NCBI RefSeq assembly: GCF_003129925.1
Contig: NZ_QFFN01000018.1
Coordinates: forward strand, 1-48,544
Source: Bifidobacterium catulorum
GTDB taxonomy: Bacteria; Actinomycetota; Actinomycetes; Actinomycetales; Bifidobacteriaceae
Length of the DNA stretch: 48,544 nucleotides
Reading direction: 5' to 3'
Below are positions 16,269-24,616 of this stretch, in pieces. Each line of letters begins with the position of its first letter. Positions within the stretch are counted from its first letter, which is position 1. The translations under genes were made by a program, and so were the position numbers. The notes under the pieces were generated by a model, which was given only the letters and a program-made list of their open reading frames with translations, ran no database searches and was not told the origin of the DNA.

Positions 16269-16549
16269 GCGGACGCCTCTCCCCCGGCGGCATTCCCGCC
16301 GCGCGCGAGCTTCCTTCGCCACGTGGCATTCCCCCGCGTGGCACCCCCACATGACGTTCCTCCCCACGTGGCGACGCGATTACCCGCCAATCCCCTCAAA
16401 CGCCACAAATCCGTGATCCACGGCGCATGCGCGTTTGCCATCGCAAACGTTCCATACGCATCGTGGACCACGGATCGCATCATCGGTATGGCGATCATCG
16501 GCCTCGCGTTTCTGCCGAAAAATCGTTCAGGACGCGAGCCGGCGGAGGA
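16222..16549. other. Intergenic region, FCD regulator / SDR
   Basis: The 328-bp gap between convergent genes contains the 14-bp tandem array, several CACGTGG-like words (16320-16375) and a large compound hairpin at 16409-16475. No gene is apparent. Confidence 0.5.
16409..16475. repeat. Compound inverted repeat (long hairpin)
   Basis: Nested stems are present: 16409-16422 with 16462-16475 (13 of 14 pairs), ATGCG 16427-16431 with CGCAT 16457-16461, and CGTTTGC 16432-16438 with GCAAACG 16443-16449 around CATC. It could end both converging transcripts. Confidence 0.65.
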
Positions 16550-17326
16550 CTACTTCACCAGATAGCCGCCGTCGACGGGGATGACGGTGCCATTGACGTA
16601 GTCGCTGGCGGAGGAGGCGAGGAACAGGACCGGCCCCTTGAGGTCCTCGGGCAGGCCCCAGCGGTTGGCCGGGATGCGCACCGTGCACTCGTCCTTGCGC
16701 TCCTGGGTCATGTTGGCGCACATCTCGGTGTCCATGTATCCCGGAGCGATGGCGTTCACGCAGATGCCGTAGCGGGCGCAGTCCACGGCGAGGCTCTTGG
16801 TGAGCTGGCTGACGGCGCCCTTCGAGGCGGTGTAGGCCGGGACGGTGGTGCCGCCGAACCACGTGACCATGGAACCGATGTTGATGATCTTGCCGCCGGT
16901 CGGCTGGTCCTTCATGATGGCGACGGCCTTCTGGCACATGAACCACACATGGTTGAGGTTGATGTCGATGACGAGCTTCCACTCGTCCTCCGGGAACTCC
17001 CACGGCTGGTGGCGGCGCTGGATGCCGGCGGCCGGGATGAGCACGTCGAGACGGCCGTCGAGGATCTCCATGGCCTCGTCGAACATGCGGTCGATGTCGG
17101 CCTTCTTGGAAAGGTCGCCGACGACGGCGTGGGCGTCGTAGCCCTGGGCACGGTACTCCTCGACGACCTTCTCCAGCTTCTCCTTCTGCACGTCCATGAC
17201 CACGACCTTGGCGCCGTTCTCCAGCAGTCCTTCAGCCATGCCGCGGGAAAGTCCCTGGGCGCCGCCCGTCACGATGCAGTTCTTGCCGGCGACGTTGAAC
17301 TTGTCCTGATAATCGAAAGCCATCAT
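16550..17326 (-). CDS. SDR-family sugar-acid dehydrogenase (KduD/RspD-like)
   Basis: The 258-aa protein has the SDR cofactor motif TGGAQGLSRGMA. Here the usual G-I-G is replaced by G-L-S, a departure from the canonical TGxxxGxG. The catalytic serine is in INIGSMV, YTASKGA gives Tyr/Lys, and the end is VIPVDGGYLVK. The C-terminal stretch IPANRWGLPEDLKGPVLFLASSASDYVNG is close to KduD and gluconate-5-dehydrogenase proteins. It is the last gene of a minus-strand operon after an MDR dehydrogenase, MHS transporter and mannonate-dehydratase-like enolase. That context fits reduction of 5-keto-gluconate or fructuronate to gluconate or mannonate. Ribosome binding site AAAGGAG. Confidence 0.82.
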   Translation of the reverse strand: MMAFDYQDKFNVAGKNCIVTGGAQGLSRGMAEGLLENGAKVVVMDVQKEKLEKVVEEYRAQGYDAHAVVGDLSKKADIDRMFDEAMEILDGRLDVLIPAAGIQRRHQPWEFPEDEWKLVIDINLNHVWFMCQKAVAIMKDQPTGGKIINIGSMVTWFGGTTVPAYTASKGAVSQLTKSLAVDCARYGICVNAIAPGYMDTEMCANMTQERKDECTVRIPANRWGLPEDLKGPVLFLASSASDYVNGTVIPVDGGYLVK

Positions 17327-17416
17327 TGGCTCCTTTCATATTGTTGTTTGTTGTTGGTTTGGTTGTGGTTCTTACGTTGATATACGGGTATATATGGGAT
17401 TCGATGACGTCGATGG

Positions 17417-18664
17417 TCACGGGGTGACGAGCGCGCCGTCGCGGCGGCGGGTCTGCGTCCACGTGGTCACCGTGTTCTCGCACGGATACTTGGCGGCCTC
17501 GGCCTCGTCGAGGTCGACGCCGAGACCGGGTCGGTCGTTGGCGTACACGTAGCCGTCGCGGTACTCCGGCAGGCCGGGGAACACGTCGAGCAGCGCGCCA
17601 TGCGGCCCCTTGAGCTCCTGGATCACGAAGTTCGGCGGTTCGATGCCGGACCATTCCTGCACGCCGAAGTTCTGCGCGGCCAGGTCGATGTGGATGTTGG
17701 CCGCGTGGGCCAGCGGCGACATGTCGCCGGGACCGTGCCATGCGGTGCGCACGCCGAACTGCTCGGCGAAGATCTGGAGCTTGCGCGCTGGGGTGATGCC
17801 GCCGATCTGGCTGATGTGCACGCGGATGAAGTCGATGAGATGCTCGGCGATCAGCGTCTTCCATTCGGCCGGGTTGTTGAACAGCTCGCCCTGGGCGATC
17901 GGGATGCTGGTCTGCTGGCGCAGGCGGCGCAGCCAGTCGGTCTGCTCGATCGAGACCGGGTCCTCAAGGAAGAACAGCTCGTATGGCTCCAACGCCTTGG
18001 CGAGCTGCACGGCCTCCACGGGGGCGATGCGCTCATGCACGTCGTGCACGAGGTTCATCTCGTAGCCAATCTTCTCGCGGATGCCGGCGAACAGTTCGAC
18101 CGTGTCGTGGATGTACTTCCTGGAATCGAGGTAGACGCCGGGATGTGCGCCCTCCGGGGCGGTGGCCGGCGTGTTGCCGTAGTCCTCGCCGCCGTAGCCG
18201 CCGCACTGGCAGCGGATCGTGGTGATGCCCATCTCCTGGAACTGCCGGATGTTGTCGCAGAGCTCCTCAAGGTCTCGCCCGTCGGCGTGGCGGTAGACGG
18301 GGATGCCCTCGCGCACCTTGCCGCCGAACAGCTGGTAGACCGGCATTCCGGCCATCTTGCCCTTGAGGTCCCACAGGGCCATGTCCACGCCGGAGATGGC
18401 GTTGTTGGAGATCGGCCCGTTGCGCCAGTAGGCGTTCTGATGCATGAGCTGCCAGAGTTCCTCGATGTTCTCCGCGTCGCGGCCGCGCAGCAGCGGGTCG
18501 AGGTACTCCTCCACCACGGTCTTCACCGCGAGATGGCGGTATGCGTAAGTGGCGCAGCCGAGGCCGTAGAGACCGGGCTGGTTGGTCTCCACGCGGACGA
18601 CGACGAGGTTGATGCCCTCGGGCGCCGTGCAGATGACCCGCACCTTTTCGATGGTGACTGTCAT
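17417..18664 (-). CDS. Enolase-superfamily sugar-acid dehydratase (D-mannonate dehydratase/RspA subgroup)
   Basis: The 415-aa protein belongs to the ManD/RspA subgroup. Visible marks are TIRCQCGGYG (active-site Arg), MNLVHDVHERI (metal Asp plus catalytic His), FFLEDPVS and AQGELFNN (metal Glu residues), and TAWHGPGDMSPLAHAANIHIDL. Known members dehydrate D-mannonate and/or D-gluconate to 2-keto-3-deoxygluconate with high or very low efficiency. Low-efficiency members occur in L-gulonate/L-idonate gene clusters beside RspB-type dehydrogenases, as here. No KDG kinase or aldolase is in the window, so flux through it is doubtful. ATG at 18664 follows AAGGAGAATCCC; the longer frame to 18748 is not needed. 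Confidence 0.85.
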   Translation of the reverse strand: MTVTIEKVRVICTAPEGINLVVVRVETNQPGLYGLGCATYAYRHLAVKTVVEEYLDPLLRGRDAENIEELWQLMHQNAYWRNGPISNNAISGVDMALWDLKGKMAGMPVYQLFGGKVREGIPVYRHADGRDLEELCDNIRQFQEMGITTIRCQCGGYGGEDYGNTPATAPEGAHPGVYLDSRKYIHDTVELFAGIREKIGYEMNLVHDVHERIAPVEAVQLAKALEPYELFFLEDPVSIEQTDWLRRLRQQTSIPIAQGELFNNPAEWKTLIAEHLIDFIRVHISQIGGITPARKLQIFAEQFGVRTAWHGPGDMSPLAHAANIHIDLAAQNFGVQEWSGIEPPNFVIQELKGPHGALLDVFPGLPEYRDGYVYANDRPGLGVDLDEAEAAKYPCENTVTTWTQTRRRDGALVTP

Positions 18665-18707
18665 GGGATTCTCCTTGGAATCGTTGGAATAGTTGGGAAT
18701 GGTCGGT

Positions 18708-18748
18708 ATGCACCGGGCCGGCGGCCGAACCGTCGGCGTCCGGTGCAT
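18708..18748. terminator. Hairpin between MHS transporter A and the dehydratase
   Basis: A 9-bp perfect stem ATGCACCGG/CCGGTGCAT (18708-18716 with 18740-18748) encloses a GC-rich, partly paired interior. It may reduce readthrough from the transporter into the dehydratase. Confidence 0.5.
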
Positions 18749-18772
18749 CGGGATTGGATCATGTCGTGGCCG

Positions 18773-20249
18773 TTACATTGCGTCTTCGCGGACGGTCAGG
18801 TCGCGGCCTGCGACCTCGGTCATCACGATGCTGGCACCGAACGTGACCGCGGTGTAGAAGAACATGAGCACCGCGAGGGCGACCCACGAGTTGAACACGG
18901 CGACCAGGGCGGCGGCGACCAGCGGGCCGAAGCCGGCGGTGATGAGGTTCGGGATCTCCTTCGACAGGGCCAGCTGCTCGTAGCGGTGGGCGGAGCCGAA
19001 GCATTCCGCCATCGTCAGGTTCTCCAGCGAGGCGAGGGCCAGCACGGAGAGGTTGTGCAGCACGATGTAGCCGATGAAGAACATGAGCGTCGGATTGGAG
19101 AAGTGGGCCACCATGCCGGTGGAGGTCTGCTCCATCACCGTGTCGGTGCCACGGTTGTTCAGCATCATCAGGAAGCACGGCACGATGAGGAAGAAGTCGA
19201 TGACCGTGACCACGGTGTACATGCGCTTGCGGCCGAAGAGGTCGCCCAGCCAGCCGATGATCGGGACGGTGAGGAAGCCGACGAGCGAGGAGTACACCAC
19301 GATGTTCGACGCCACGGACTTGGAGACGAGCAGGTTGGCGGTCAGGAAGGTGATGAGGTAGGTCTGCACCATGCCGGAGTTGCCGGACTGGCCGAAGCGC
19401 AGGGCGCAGGCCACGAGGAACGCCTTCCACGAACGCTTGGTCTTGGCGAGCTTGGCGATGGCCTCCTTGCGGGCCTGGGCGGCGGCCTCCTTCTTGGCCT
19501 TCTCGGCCTCTCGGTCCAGCGGCTTGTCGTACTCCTCGATGATCTCGTCCACGGAGGCCTCGAACACCGGGGTCTCCTTGAGGTGGATTCGGATGAACAC
19601 GGCCACGCCCATCACGATGACGGAGCCGAGGAACGGGATGCGCCAGCCCCAGGCGATCACGGCGTCGTTGCCGAGCCACGCCAGCAGGACGGCCCACACC
19701 GCGCCCGCGAACAGGGTGCCGGAGTTGGTGCCCAGCGCGGTGAGCGAGGCGATGATGCCGCGCTGCTTGGTCGGCGCGTATTCGGCCAGCAGCACGGACG
19801 AGCCGGCGATCTCGGCGCCCGCGCCGAAGCCCTGCACCAGTCGCAGGATCACCAGCAGGGCCGGGGCGAGCAGACCCACCTGGTCATACGTGGGCAGCGC
19901 ACCGATCAGCGTGGTGGCGACACCCATGATGGCGATGGTGATGAACAGCACGTGGGTACGGCCGATACGGTCGCCGAAGACGGCCGAAGTACCATGCGCC
20001 GATCGGGCGGGCGATATAACCCACGCCGTACACGGCCATGGCCGACATGATCGCCACGGCCTGAGAGCCATGACCGAAGAAGATGTCCTTGAACACAAGG
20101 GCAGCCGCCAGCGAGTAGAGCTGGAAATCCATGAATTCGAGCGCGGTGCCGAGCCAGCCGGACACGGCCGCCTTGACCAGATCGCCCATCGTACGCTTCG
20201 CGAGCGAGGGATCGCCGCCCTTGGTCGGCGTGGAGACAGCAGAAGACAT
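18773..20249 (-). pseudogene. MHS-family MFS transporter, copy A, frameshifted
   Basis: The gene encodes a metabolite:H+ symporter-type MFS protein (shikimate/KgtP/ProP branch) of about 491 aa if one base is removed. The 5' part (start ATG 20249; ribosome binding site AAAGGTG nine bases away) carries GTALEFMDFQLYSLAAALVFKD and ARPIGAWYFGR. It then runs out of frame and stops near 19884. The remainder (GDRIGRTHVLFITIAIMG..., to TAA at 18773) is in the +1 frame. The extra base is at or near 19979, inside the conserved FGRxGDRIGR loop, where CGT-CTTC-GGC should be CGT-TTC-GGC. The gene sits between the MDR dehydrogenase and the dehydratase of its operon. Its whole length equals copy B. It may be dead, a sequencing error or recoded. 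Confidence 0.85.
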
Positions 20250-20270
20250 AATAATCTTCACCTTTCAACA
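18775..20270. repeat. 1496-bp direct repeat, copy A
   Basis: The segment covers the transporter from its last sense codon through its ribosome binding site. It appears identical to 22868-24363 at a constant offset of 4093 bp. Identity ends abruptly on both sides; the stop codon differs (TAA here, TGA in B). Confidence 0.9.
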
Positions 20271-20439
20271 GATTCAGTATTCGATGAGAGTGGAAACCAT
20301 TCGCGGCATTATTCGTATGATGCCGTAAACCATATGAATGAAATAGTGGGAGATCGCCGGCTTCTCCACGTCGAGGAGCCGGAGTATTACCTAATTATTC
20401 GGAACATATGAAACCCGATGATGCAGACGGGATTCGATT
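20250..20439. other. Structured gap between transporter A and MDR dehydrogenase 1
   Basis: Two hairpins are present: CGGCAT/ATGCCG (20304-20325) and CCGGCTTCTC/GAGGAGCCGG (20357-20382, one wobble). They lie upstream of the transporter's ribosome binding site on the minus strand. Confidence 0.45.
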
Positions 20440-21453
20440 CTAGAACTCTACGAGCACCTTGGAGGAACGCGAGGAGTCACGGGCCACGGCGAACGCATCG
20501 GCGACCTTGTCGACGGGGAACACCTGGGTGATGACCTCCTTCAGGGCCGGGGTGCCGGCGAGGATCCGCAGCGCCTGATTGATCTCGTCGTAGAAGCGGA
20601 AGCTGCCGATGTAGGTGATCTCCTTGCCGTTGATGGCGGAGAGGTTGAGCGGCACGTCACGGTCGAGCAGCATACCGACCTGCACGATGGTGGCGCCGGG
20701 GGCGGCCGCCTTGAACGAGGCGCTGATGGCAGGGGCCGCGCCCGCGCATTCGAACACCAGATCGTAGGTGTTGGCGGGAAGCGACTCGTTGGCGACGTTG
20801 AACACGCCCTGGGCTCCGACCTTCTTCGCCACTTCCAGCGGGGCGTCGAGCACATCGGACACATCCACGCGAGCCGCGCCAAGGGAGACGAGCGCGCCTG
20901 CGGCGAGCAGGCCGATTGGACCGGCGCCGGAGACGAGCACCTTCTTGCCTCGCACATCGCCTGCGAGGCGGATGGCGTGCAGCCCGACGCTGAGCGGCTC
21001 AGCAAGCGCGCCCATATCAAGGGAAAGGCCTTCGGGAAGCACACGCAGCTGGTCGGGGCGGACGAGCATCTTCTCGGTCATGCCGCCGTGGGTGTGCGGG
21101 AAGTACTGGGCGGAACCGAAGTAGGAGCCGTTCGGCCAGATCTCCGGCTTGTCCTCGATGCCGGGCAGCTTGTCGCCGAAAGTGGCGGGGTGGATGGCGA
21201 CCGGGGTTCCCGCCGGCACGGTCTTGCCGTCGATGACGGTGTCCTCATCGAGCACGGCGCTGATCTCATGACCGGGGGTCAGCGGTTCGCGTATGACCGA
21301 CAGTCCACAGGAACCGTCGGCAAGATAATGCAGGTCTGAGCCGCAGATGCCGATGAACTTCGGACGAACGACGACGTGGGCCTCGTCGGCAACGGGTTCG
21401 GGGACCTCCCTGATCTCCAGCCGGCCTTTGCCGGGAATCTTGACTACCTTCAC
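20440..21453 (-). CDS. MDR-family sugar-acid dehydrogenase (L-idonate 5-dehydrogenase-like), paralog 1
   Basis: The 337-aa protein resembles L-idonate 5-dehydrogenase. It has GICGSDLHYLADG and GHE for the catalytic metal, YFGSAQYFPHTHGGMTEKM, the Rossmann VSGAGPIGLLAAG, and GKEITYIGSFRFYDEI near the C-terminus. The four-cysteine structural-zinc lobe of typical family members (GHCxxCxxxxxxxC) is missing and is replaced by a short KLPGIEDKPEIWPNG loop. The start is GTG at 21453, five bases after AAGGAGG. The probable reaction is oxidation of L-idonate or L-gulonate at C5 with NAD. It is the first gene of the operon dehydrogenase-transporter-dehydratase-SDR and divergent from LacI 1. Confidence 0.85.
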   Translation of the reverse strand: MKVVKIPGKGRLEIREVPEPVADEAHVVVRPKFIGICGSDLHYLADGSCGLSVIREPLTPGHEISAVLDEDTVIDGKTVPAGTPVAIHPATFGDKLPGIEDKPEIWPNGSYFGSAQYFPHTHGGMTEKMLVRPDQLRVLPEGLSLDMGALAEPLSVGLHAIRLAGDVRGKKVLVSGAGPIGLLAAGALVSLGAARVDVSDVLDAPLEVAKKVGAQGVFNVANESLPANTYDLVFECAGAAPAISASFKAAAPGATIVQVGMLLDRDVPLNLSAINGKEITYIGSFRFYDEINQALRILAGTPALKEVITQVFPVDKVADAFAVARDSSRSSKVLVEF

Positions 21454-21492
21454 AGCATCCTCCTTGATTGCATGTGTTGCGCTGTTAGATGT

Positions 21493-21582
21493 AACGATAC
21501 ACTAATCATTTATAATCAGAGTATTTCCCTTGTAAATAAAGGGATTGTTCGGCGTGTTGCAGCAATTTATCGTTTCACCAAA
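21493..21582. promoter_or_regulatory. Candidate LacI operators between MDR 1 and LacI 1
   Basis: TTTATCGTTTCACCAAA (21566-21582) is nearly identical to 26689-26705 in the paralogous control region. The inverted core AACGATA occurs at 21493-21499. The shared position and sequence suggest binding sites of the paired LacI proteins. Confidence 0.5.
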
Positions 21583-21702
21583 ATACGTACGGAGGATATC
21601 CGTCCGCCAGCAGCCGCCCATGTCGAACACCTACTTGACCGATGGCGACGGTAGAATTTCCTCGTTTCCGATATATCGCAGACGTCATGGGATTGAGAGG
21701 CA

Positions 21703-22710
21703 ATGGCAAAACGCAGAACCATCACCATTAAGGAGGTCGCAAGGGTGGCCGGGGTCTCCGTCACCACCGTGTCGAACTACCTCAACGGGCAGATGGCCCG
21801 CATGAGCCCGGAGACCCGCGACAAGGTGGGGAAGGTCATCGAGGACCTGCACTACCAGCCCTCGTCCGCCGCGCAGAGCATGCGGTCGAACTCCACGAAG
21901 ATCATCGGCGTCATCGTGGGCGACATCTCGAACGTCTTCTCGCCACTGCTGTTCGGAGGACTCCAGAAGGTCCTCAAGCCTAGGAACTACAGCCTGATGC
22001 TGCTGAGCGCCGACAACGACCCGGACGACGAGAGCCGATGCATCGGCAAGCTGCTGAGGCAGCACGTCGACGGTCTGATCATCCAGCCCACGCAGGACGA
22101 GCCCGAGGCCTTCTACCCCATCACCGTCTCGGGGACGCCGCTGGTCATCGTCGACGGCATCGTGCGCGCACTGCCCCGCAACGCGGCGCACGTGACCTCC
22201 GACAACACGACGTCCACCGCGGCCATGTGCCGGGAGCTGCATGAACGCGGGTACGGTCGCATCCTGACCGTCAGCGAGTCCACGGCACCGACGTCGTCGC
22301 AGATGCCGAGGCTCAGAACCGTGGCCGGCTGCGCAGCCGACCTGCACATGGAGCACGTGGCGCTGGACATGCGCGGCCACGACGACGCCTGGCTGGCGGA
22401 ATCCATACGCGGAGGCCTTACGCCGGGCCTGCGGACCGCGGTCTTCCCGCTGATGGGACCGATGCTCTTCCACACGCTCGACGCGCTGATGCTCGCCGGG
22501 CTGTCGTTCCCCGACGATCTGGGCCTGGTCAGCTTCGACGACTGGAACTGGGGCCGGTTCATCGGCCATGGCGTGGATCTGCTGCAGCGCGACATCGACG
22601 AGATCGGGCGTCTCGCCGGCGAATCCCTCCTGCGGATCATCGAGACCGGCTCCCCCGAGCGATCCGAGATCAGCGTGCCGACCAAGCGGATCGCCGGGCA
22701 CTCGCTATAG
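21703..22710 (+). CDS. LacI-family regulator 1
   Basis: The 335-aa repressor has an N-terminal helix-turn-helix (TITIKEVARVAGVSVTTVSNYLNG), a hinge (YQPSSAAQSMRSNSTK) and a periplasmic-binding-like effector domain starting IIGVIVGDISNVFS. The C-terminal tail is typical (FDDWNWGRFIGHGVDLLQRD...PTKRIAGHSL). It is divergent from MDR dehydrogenase 1 and most likely senses a sugar acid of that operon. It is a clear but diverged paralog of LacI 2 (26813-27820); the recognition helices differ by one residue (VTTVSNYLNG against VTTVSRYLNG), so cross-binding is possible. The ribosome binding site is weak and very close (GAGAGG). Confidence 0.92.
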   Translation: MAKRRTITIKEVARVAGVSVTTVSNYLNGQMARMSPETRDKVGKVIEDLHYQPSSAAQSMRSNSTKIIGVIVGDISNVFSPLLFGGLQKVLKPRNYSLMLLSADNDPDDESRCIGKLLRQHVDGLIIQPTQDEPEAFYPITVSGTPLVIVDGIVRALPRNAAHVTSDNTTSTAAMCRELHERGYGRILTVSESTAPTSSQMPRLRTVAGCAADLHMEHVALDMRGHDDAWLAESIRGGLTPGLRTAVFPLMGPMLFHTLDALMLAGLSFPDDLGLVSFDDWNWGRFIGHGVDLLQRDIDEIGRLAGESLLRIIETGSPERSEISVPTKRIAGHSL

Positions 22711-22774
22711 GGGGCCGTCCGGCGCGGACGACCCGCGATTGCCGGCGTCCGCACCGCACCGGCCGCGCATACGC

Positions 22775-22819
22775 CGGTGCCGGCCCGTTCCCAGGAAGGG
22801 AAGGAACGGGTCGGCACCG
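22775..22819. terminator. 17-bp hairpin between LacI 1 and transporter B
   Basis: CGGTGCCGGCCCGTTCC pairs with GGAACGGGTCGGCACCG with one G-T pair. It lies between convergent genes, so it may serve both. No T-tract follows. Confidence 0.7.
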
Positions 22820-22865
22820 TGCAATCAAGGGATTCAGGGGTAGGTCTTATATCACATCGCGTGCA

Positions 22866-24342
22866 TCACATTGCGTCTTCGCGGACGGTCAGGTCGCGGC
22901 CTGCGACCTCGGTCATCACGATGCTGGCACCGAACGTGACCGCGGTGTAGAAGAACATGAGCACCGCGAGGGCGACCCACGAGTTGAACACGGCGACCAG
23001 GGCGGCGGCGACCAGCGGGCCGAAGCCGGCGGTGATGAGGTTCGGGATCTCCTTCGACAGGGCCAGCTGCTCGTAGCGGTGGGCGGAGCCGAAGCATTCC
23101 GCCATCGTCAGGTTCTCCAGCGAGGCGAGGGCCAGCACGGAGAGGTTGTGCAGCACGATGTAGCCGATGAAGAACATGAGCGTCGGATTGGAGAAGTGGG
23201 CCACCATGCCGGTGGAGGTCTGCTCCATCACCGTGTCGGTGCCACGGTTGTTCAGCATCATCAGGAAGCACGGCACGATGAGGAAGAAGTCGATGACCGT
23301 GACCACGGTGTACATGCGCTTGCGGCCGAAGAGGTCGCCCAGCCAGCCGATGATCGGGACGGTGAGGAAGCCGACGAGCGAGGAGTACACCACGATGTTC
23401 GACGCCACGGACTTGGAGACGAGCAGGTTGGCGGTCAGGAAGGTGATGAGGTAGGTCTGCACCATGCCGGAGTTGCCGGACTGGCCGAAGCGCAGGGCGC
23501 AGGCCACGAGGAACGCCTTCCACGAACGCTTGGTCTTGGCGAGCTTGGCGATGGCCTCCTTGCGGGCCTGGGCGGCGGCCTCCTTCTTGGCCTTCTCGGC
23601 CTCTCGGTCCAGCGGCTTGTCGTACTCCTCGATGATCTCGTCCACGGAGGCCTCGAACACCGGGGTCTCCTTGAGGTGGATTCGGATGAACACGGCCACG
23701 CCCATCACGATGACGGAGCCGAGGAACGGGATGCGCCAGCCCCAGGCGATCACGGCGTCGTTGCCGAGCCACGCCAGCAGGACGGCCCACACCGCGCCCG
23801 CGAACAGGGTGCCGGAGTTGGTGCCCAGCGCGGTGAGCGAGGCGATGATGCCGCGCTGCTTGGTCGGCGCGTATTCGGCCAGCAGCACGGACGAGCCGGC
23901 GATCTCGGCGCCCGCGCCGAAGCCCTGCACCAGTCGCAGGATCACCAGCAGGGCCGGGGCGAGCAGACCCACCTGGTCATACGTGGGCAGCGCACCGATC
24001 AGCGTGGTGGCGACACCCATGATGGCGATGGTGATGAACAGCACGTGGGTACGGCCGATACGGTCGCCGAAGACGGCCGAAGTACCATGCGCCGATCGGG
24101 CGGGCGATATAACCCACGCCGTACACGGCCATGGCCGACATGATCGCCACGGCCTGAGAGCCATGACCGAAGAAGATGTCCTTGAACACAAGGGCAGCCG
24201 CCAGCGAGTAGAGCTGGAAATCCATGAATTCGAGCGCGGTGCCGAGCCAGCCGGACACGGCCGCCTTGACCAGATCGCCCATCGTACGCTTCGCGAGCGA
24301 GGGATCGCCGCCCTTGGTCGGCGTGGAGACAGCAGAAGACAT
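22866..24342 (-). pseudogene. MHS-family MFS transporter, copy B, frameshifted
   Basis: This second copy has the same sequence and the same extra base (at or near 24072) as copy A, so the two halves encode a start-proximal 121-aa piece and a +1-frame remainder ending EDAM before TGA. The intact product would be about 491 aa with 12 membrane segments. It would have the MHS-family long central loop rich in Lys/Glu/Ala (EEYDKPLDREAEKAKKEAAAQ). ATG at 24342 is preceded by AAAGGTG. Here it is the last gene of the operon MDR 2 - SDR - transporter. A LacI-type half site AAACGATA (24363-24370) lies exactly where identity with copy A ends. Function as for copy A is uncertain. Confidence 0.85.
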
Positions 24343-24363
24343 AATAATCTTCACCTTTCAACA
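22868..24363. repeat. 1496-bp direct repeat, copy B
   Basis: Direct-repeat partner of 18775-20270. The translated frames on both strands match throughout, so nucleotide identity is at or very near 100 percent. Confidence 0.9.
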
Positions 24364-24384
24364 AACGATACTTTCTTATTCGCC

Positions 24385-24586
24385 GGGAGGACGTTCTCCC
24401 GTTCCCCGAGGCGAACGCCTCTGGCAGAAGGCGCGCCACGGCAGGCTCACGCTGGTAAAGGAAGATGGAAACGAGCGTGCGCCCGGTTCGCCGGGGCGTC
24501 ATTGCCCCGGTCGATAGGCGGGAGGACGGCGAAACCGCCGTCTCCTCCCGGTTCCCGACGTCGGGCGGCATGTGCCGTGCCCGACG
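24385..24586 (-). other. Leader with five consecutive hairpins upstream of transporter B
   Basis: Between the SDR stop and the transporter start, five separate stems occur. They are GGGAG/CTCCC (24385-24400), GAGGC/GCCTC (24408-24421), CCGGGGC/GCCCCGG (24491-24510), GGGAGGA-CGGCG/CGCCG-TCCTCCC (24520-24549) and CGTCGGGC/GCCCGACG (24559-24586). No gene is seen. The region may modulate transporter expression or mRNA decay. Confidence 0.55.
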
Positions 24587-24616
24587 CAGGAGTCTTGTTT
24601 TGCCGGACGGACCGGA

